This document shows, piece by piece, positions 5,622-6,303 of a DNA stretch of 6,303 nt (position 1 is the stretch's first letter; every line of letters begins with the position of its first letter). The notes under the pieces are model-generated. The model was not told where the DNA came from and ran no database searches. It was given only the letters and a program-made list of their open reading frames with translations. The stretch is from SG8-41 sp032123035 (GTDB lineage: Bacteria; Pseudomonadota; Gammaproteobacteria; Burkholderiales; SG8-41), in NCBI GenBank assembly GCA_032123035.1, contig JAQBFV010000220.1, positions 1 through 6,303 of the forward strand, written 5' to 3'. Both the position numbers and the translations under genes were made by a program.

Positions 5622-6303
5622 ATGCCTGAAGAACAAGTCCTGACGCAAATGCCGTTGCTGCCGCTGCGCGACGTGGTGGTGTTTCCGCACATGGTGATCC
5701 CGCTGTTCGTGGGGCGTCCCAAGTCGATCAAGGCGCTCGAGACCGCGATGGAGGCGGGGAAGAGTATCGTGCTGGTCGCCCAAAAATCGGCGGCAAAGGA
5801 CGATCCGGCCCCGGAAGATCTCTATCAGATCGGCAGCATCGCCAACATCCTGCAGATGCTAAAGCTGCCCGACGGCACGGTGAAGGTGCTGGTCGAAGGC
5901 AGCCAGCGCGCCCGGATTCATGCGATCTCGGACGCCGCGACCCATTACGTCGTCTCCATGACGCCGATCGTGCCCGACAGCACGATGGACAACGAGACGG
6001 AGGCGCTGCGGCGCACGATGATCCAGCAGTTCGATCAATACGTGAAGCTGAACAAGAAGATTCCGCCGGAGATCCTGACGTCGCTGGCGGGAATCGATGA
6101 GGCCGGGCGCCTCGGCGACACCTCGCCGCGCACCTGCCGCTCAAGCTCGAGCAGAAGCAGGGGGTGCTCGAGATGCTCGGTGTGAAGGAACGGCTCGAGC
6201 ACCTGCTCAAGCTGGTTGAGGGCGAGCTCGAGATCCTCCAGGTCGAGAAGCGCATCCGCGGCCGCATCAAGCGCCAGATGGAAAAGAGCCAGCGCGAGTA
6301 CTA
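5622..6303 (+). CDS. lon: Lon protease, N-terminal part, frameshifted and cut by window edge
   Basis: Lon is a hexameric AAA+ serine protease that degrades misfolded and regulatory proteins in the cytoplasm. Only the N-terminal substrate-binding domain is in the window. The start at 5622 has GGTGA (5611-5615) six bases upstream. Residues 11-35 (PLLPLRDVVVFPHMVIPLFV and onward) and the ILQMLKLPDGTVKVLVEG segment near 85-102 match E. coli Lon closely. Similarity continues through LNKKIPPEILTSLAGID to codon 167 (ACC, 6120-6122). There the frame is lost: the uninterrupted frame reads about 20 unrelated residues to a TGA at 6183-6185. One missing base restores the family sequence from GCC at 6125 (AAHLPLKLEQKQ) to LQVEKRIRGRIKRQMEKS and on to the edge. 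The AAA+ and Ser-Lys protease domains would lie outside. It is either a recent pseudogene or a sequencing error in an intact gene; the good conservation on both sides favours the error, but I cannot decide. Confidence 0.93.
6120..6125 (+). other. lon: Frameshift site in lon (one base missing)
   Basis: The expected codons after Asp-Thr are an aliphatic residue (NTC) followed by GCC GCG CAC CTG. The sequence has ACC then TC then GCC, so one base appears to be absent between 6122 and 6123. There is no slippery heptamer or downstream stem that would suggest programmed frameshifting, and the site is not a long homopolymer. Confidence 0.85.

Noticed and set aside
6120..6125. Programmed -1 frameshift in lon
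   Set aside because: No slippery heptamer or stimulatory structure is evident, and Lon is not known to need frameshifting.

Overview
The window looks like chromosomal DNA from a GC-rich proteobacterium, most likely a gammaproteobacterium. The block tig-clpP-clpX-lon has the gene order known from E. coli and Pseudomonas. The proteins resemble the gammaproteobacterial versions as I remember them, and the tRNA gene encodes its own CCA end. Two squalene-synthesis genes point to an organism that makes hopanoids or other squalene-derived lipids. I cannot name a genus from the sequence alone.

Left part (1-2005, minus strand): a perfect heptanucleotide array (1-104) starts four bases past the stop codon of hpnD (presqualene diphosphate synthase). 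A 253-bp gap separates hpnD from the upstream gene hpnC (hydroxysqualene synthase). That gap holds a degenerate heptamer tract and a pair of inverted 18-nt repeats. HpnD joins two farnesyl diphosphates into presqualene diphosphate and HpnC turns that into hydroxysqualene. The third enzyme of this route, HpnE, is not in the window; it could lie beyond the left edge.

Centre (2006-2279): a divergent intergenic region with a near-perfect 19-bp palindrome. It overlaps a TATAAT facing hpnC and weaker -10-like sequence facing a tRNA-Leu(UAG) gene (2109-2193). A strong hairpin without a T-tract lies between the tRNA and tig.

Right part (2280-6303, plus strand): the protein quality-control cluster. 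Trigger factor (tig) folds nascent chains at the ribosome exit. ClpP and ClpX form the two-part ATP-dependent protease. Lon is a second, self-contained ATP-dependent protease. tig and clpP overlap by one base (TAATG) and clpX follows after 24 bp with a good ribosome binding site, so these three look like one operon. lon follows after 115 bp and has a sigma-32-like heat-shock promoter candidate. Its reading frame is broken by an apparent one-base deletion near 6122, and the gene also runs off the right edge.

I see no novel defence or mobile system. The main points of interest are the lon frameshift, the G-quadruplex-capable heptamer array next to hpnD, the symmetric divergent promoter, and the fused layout of tig and clpP.
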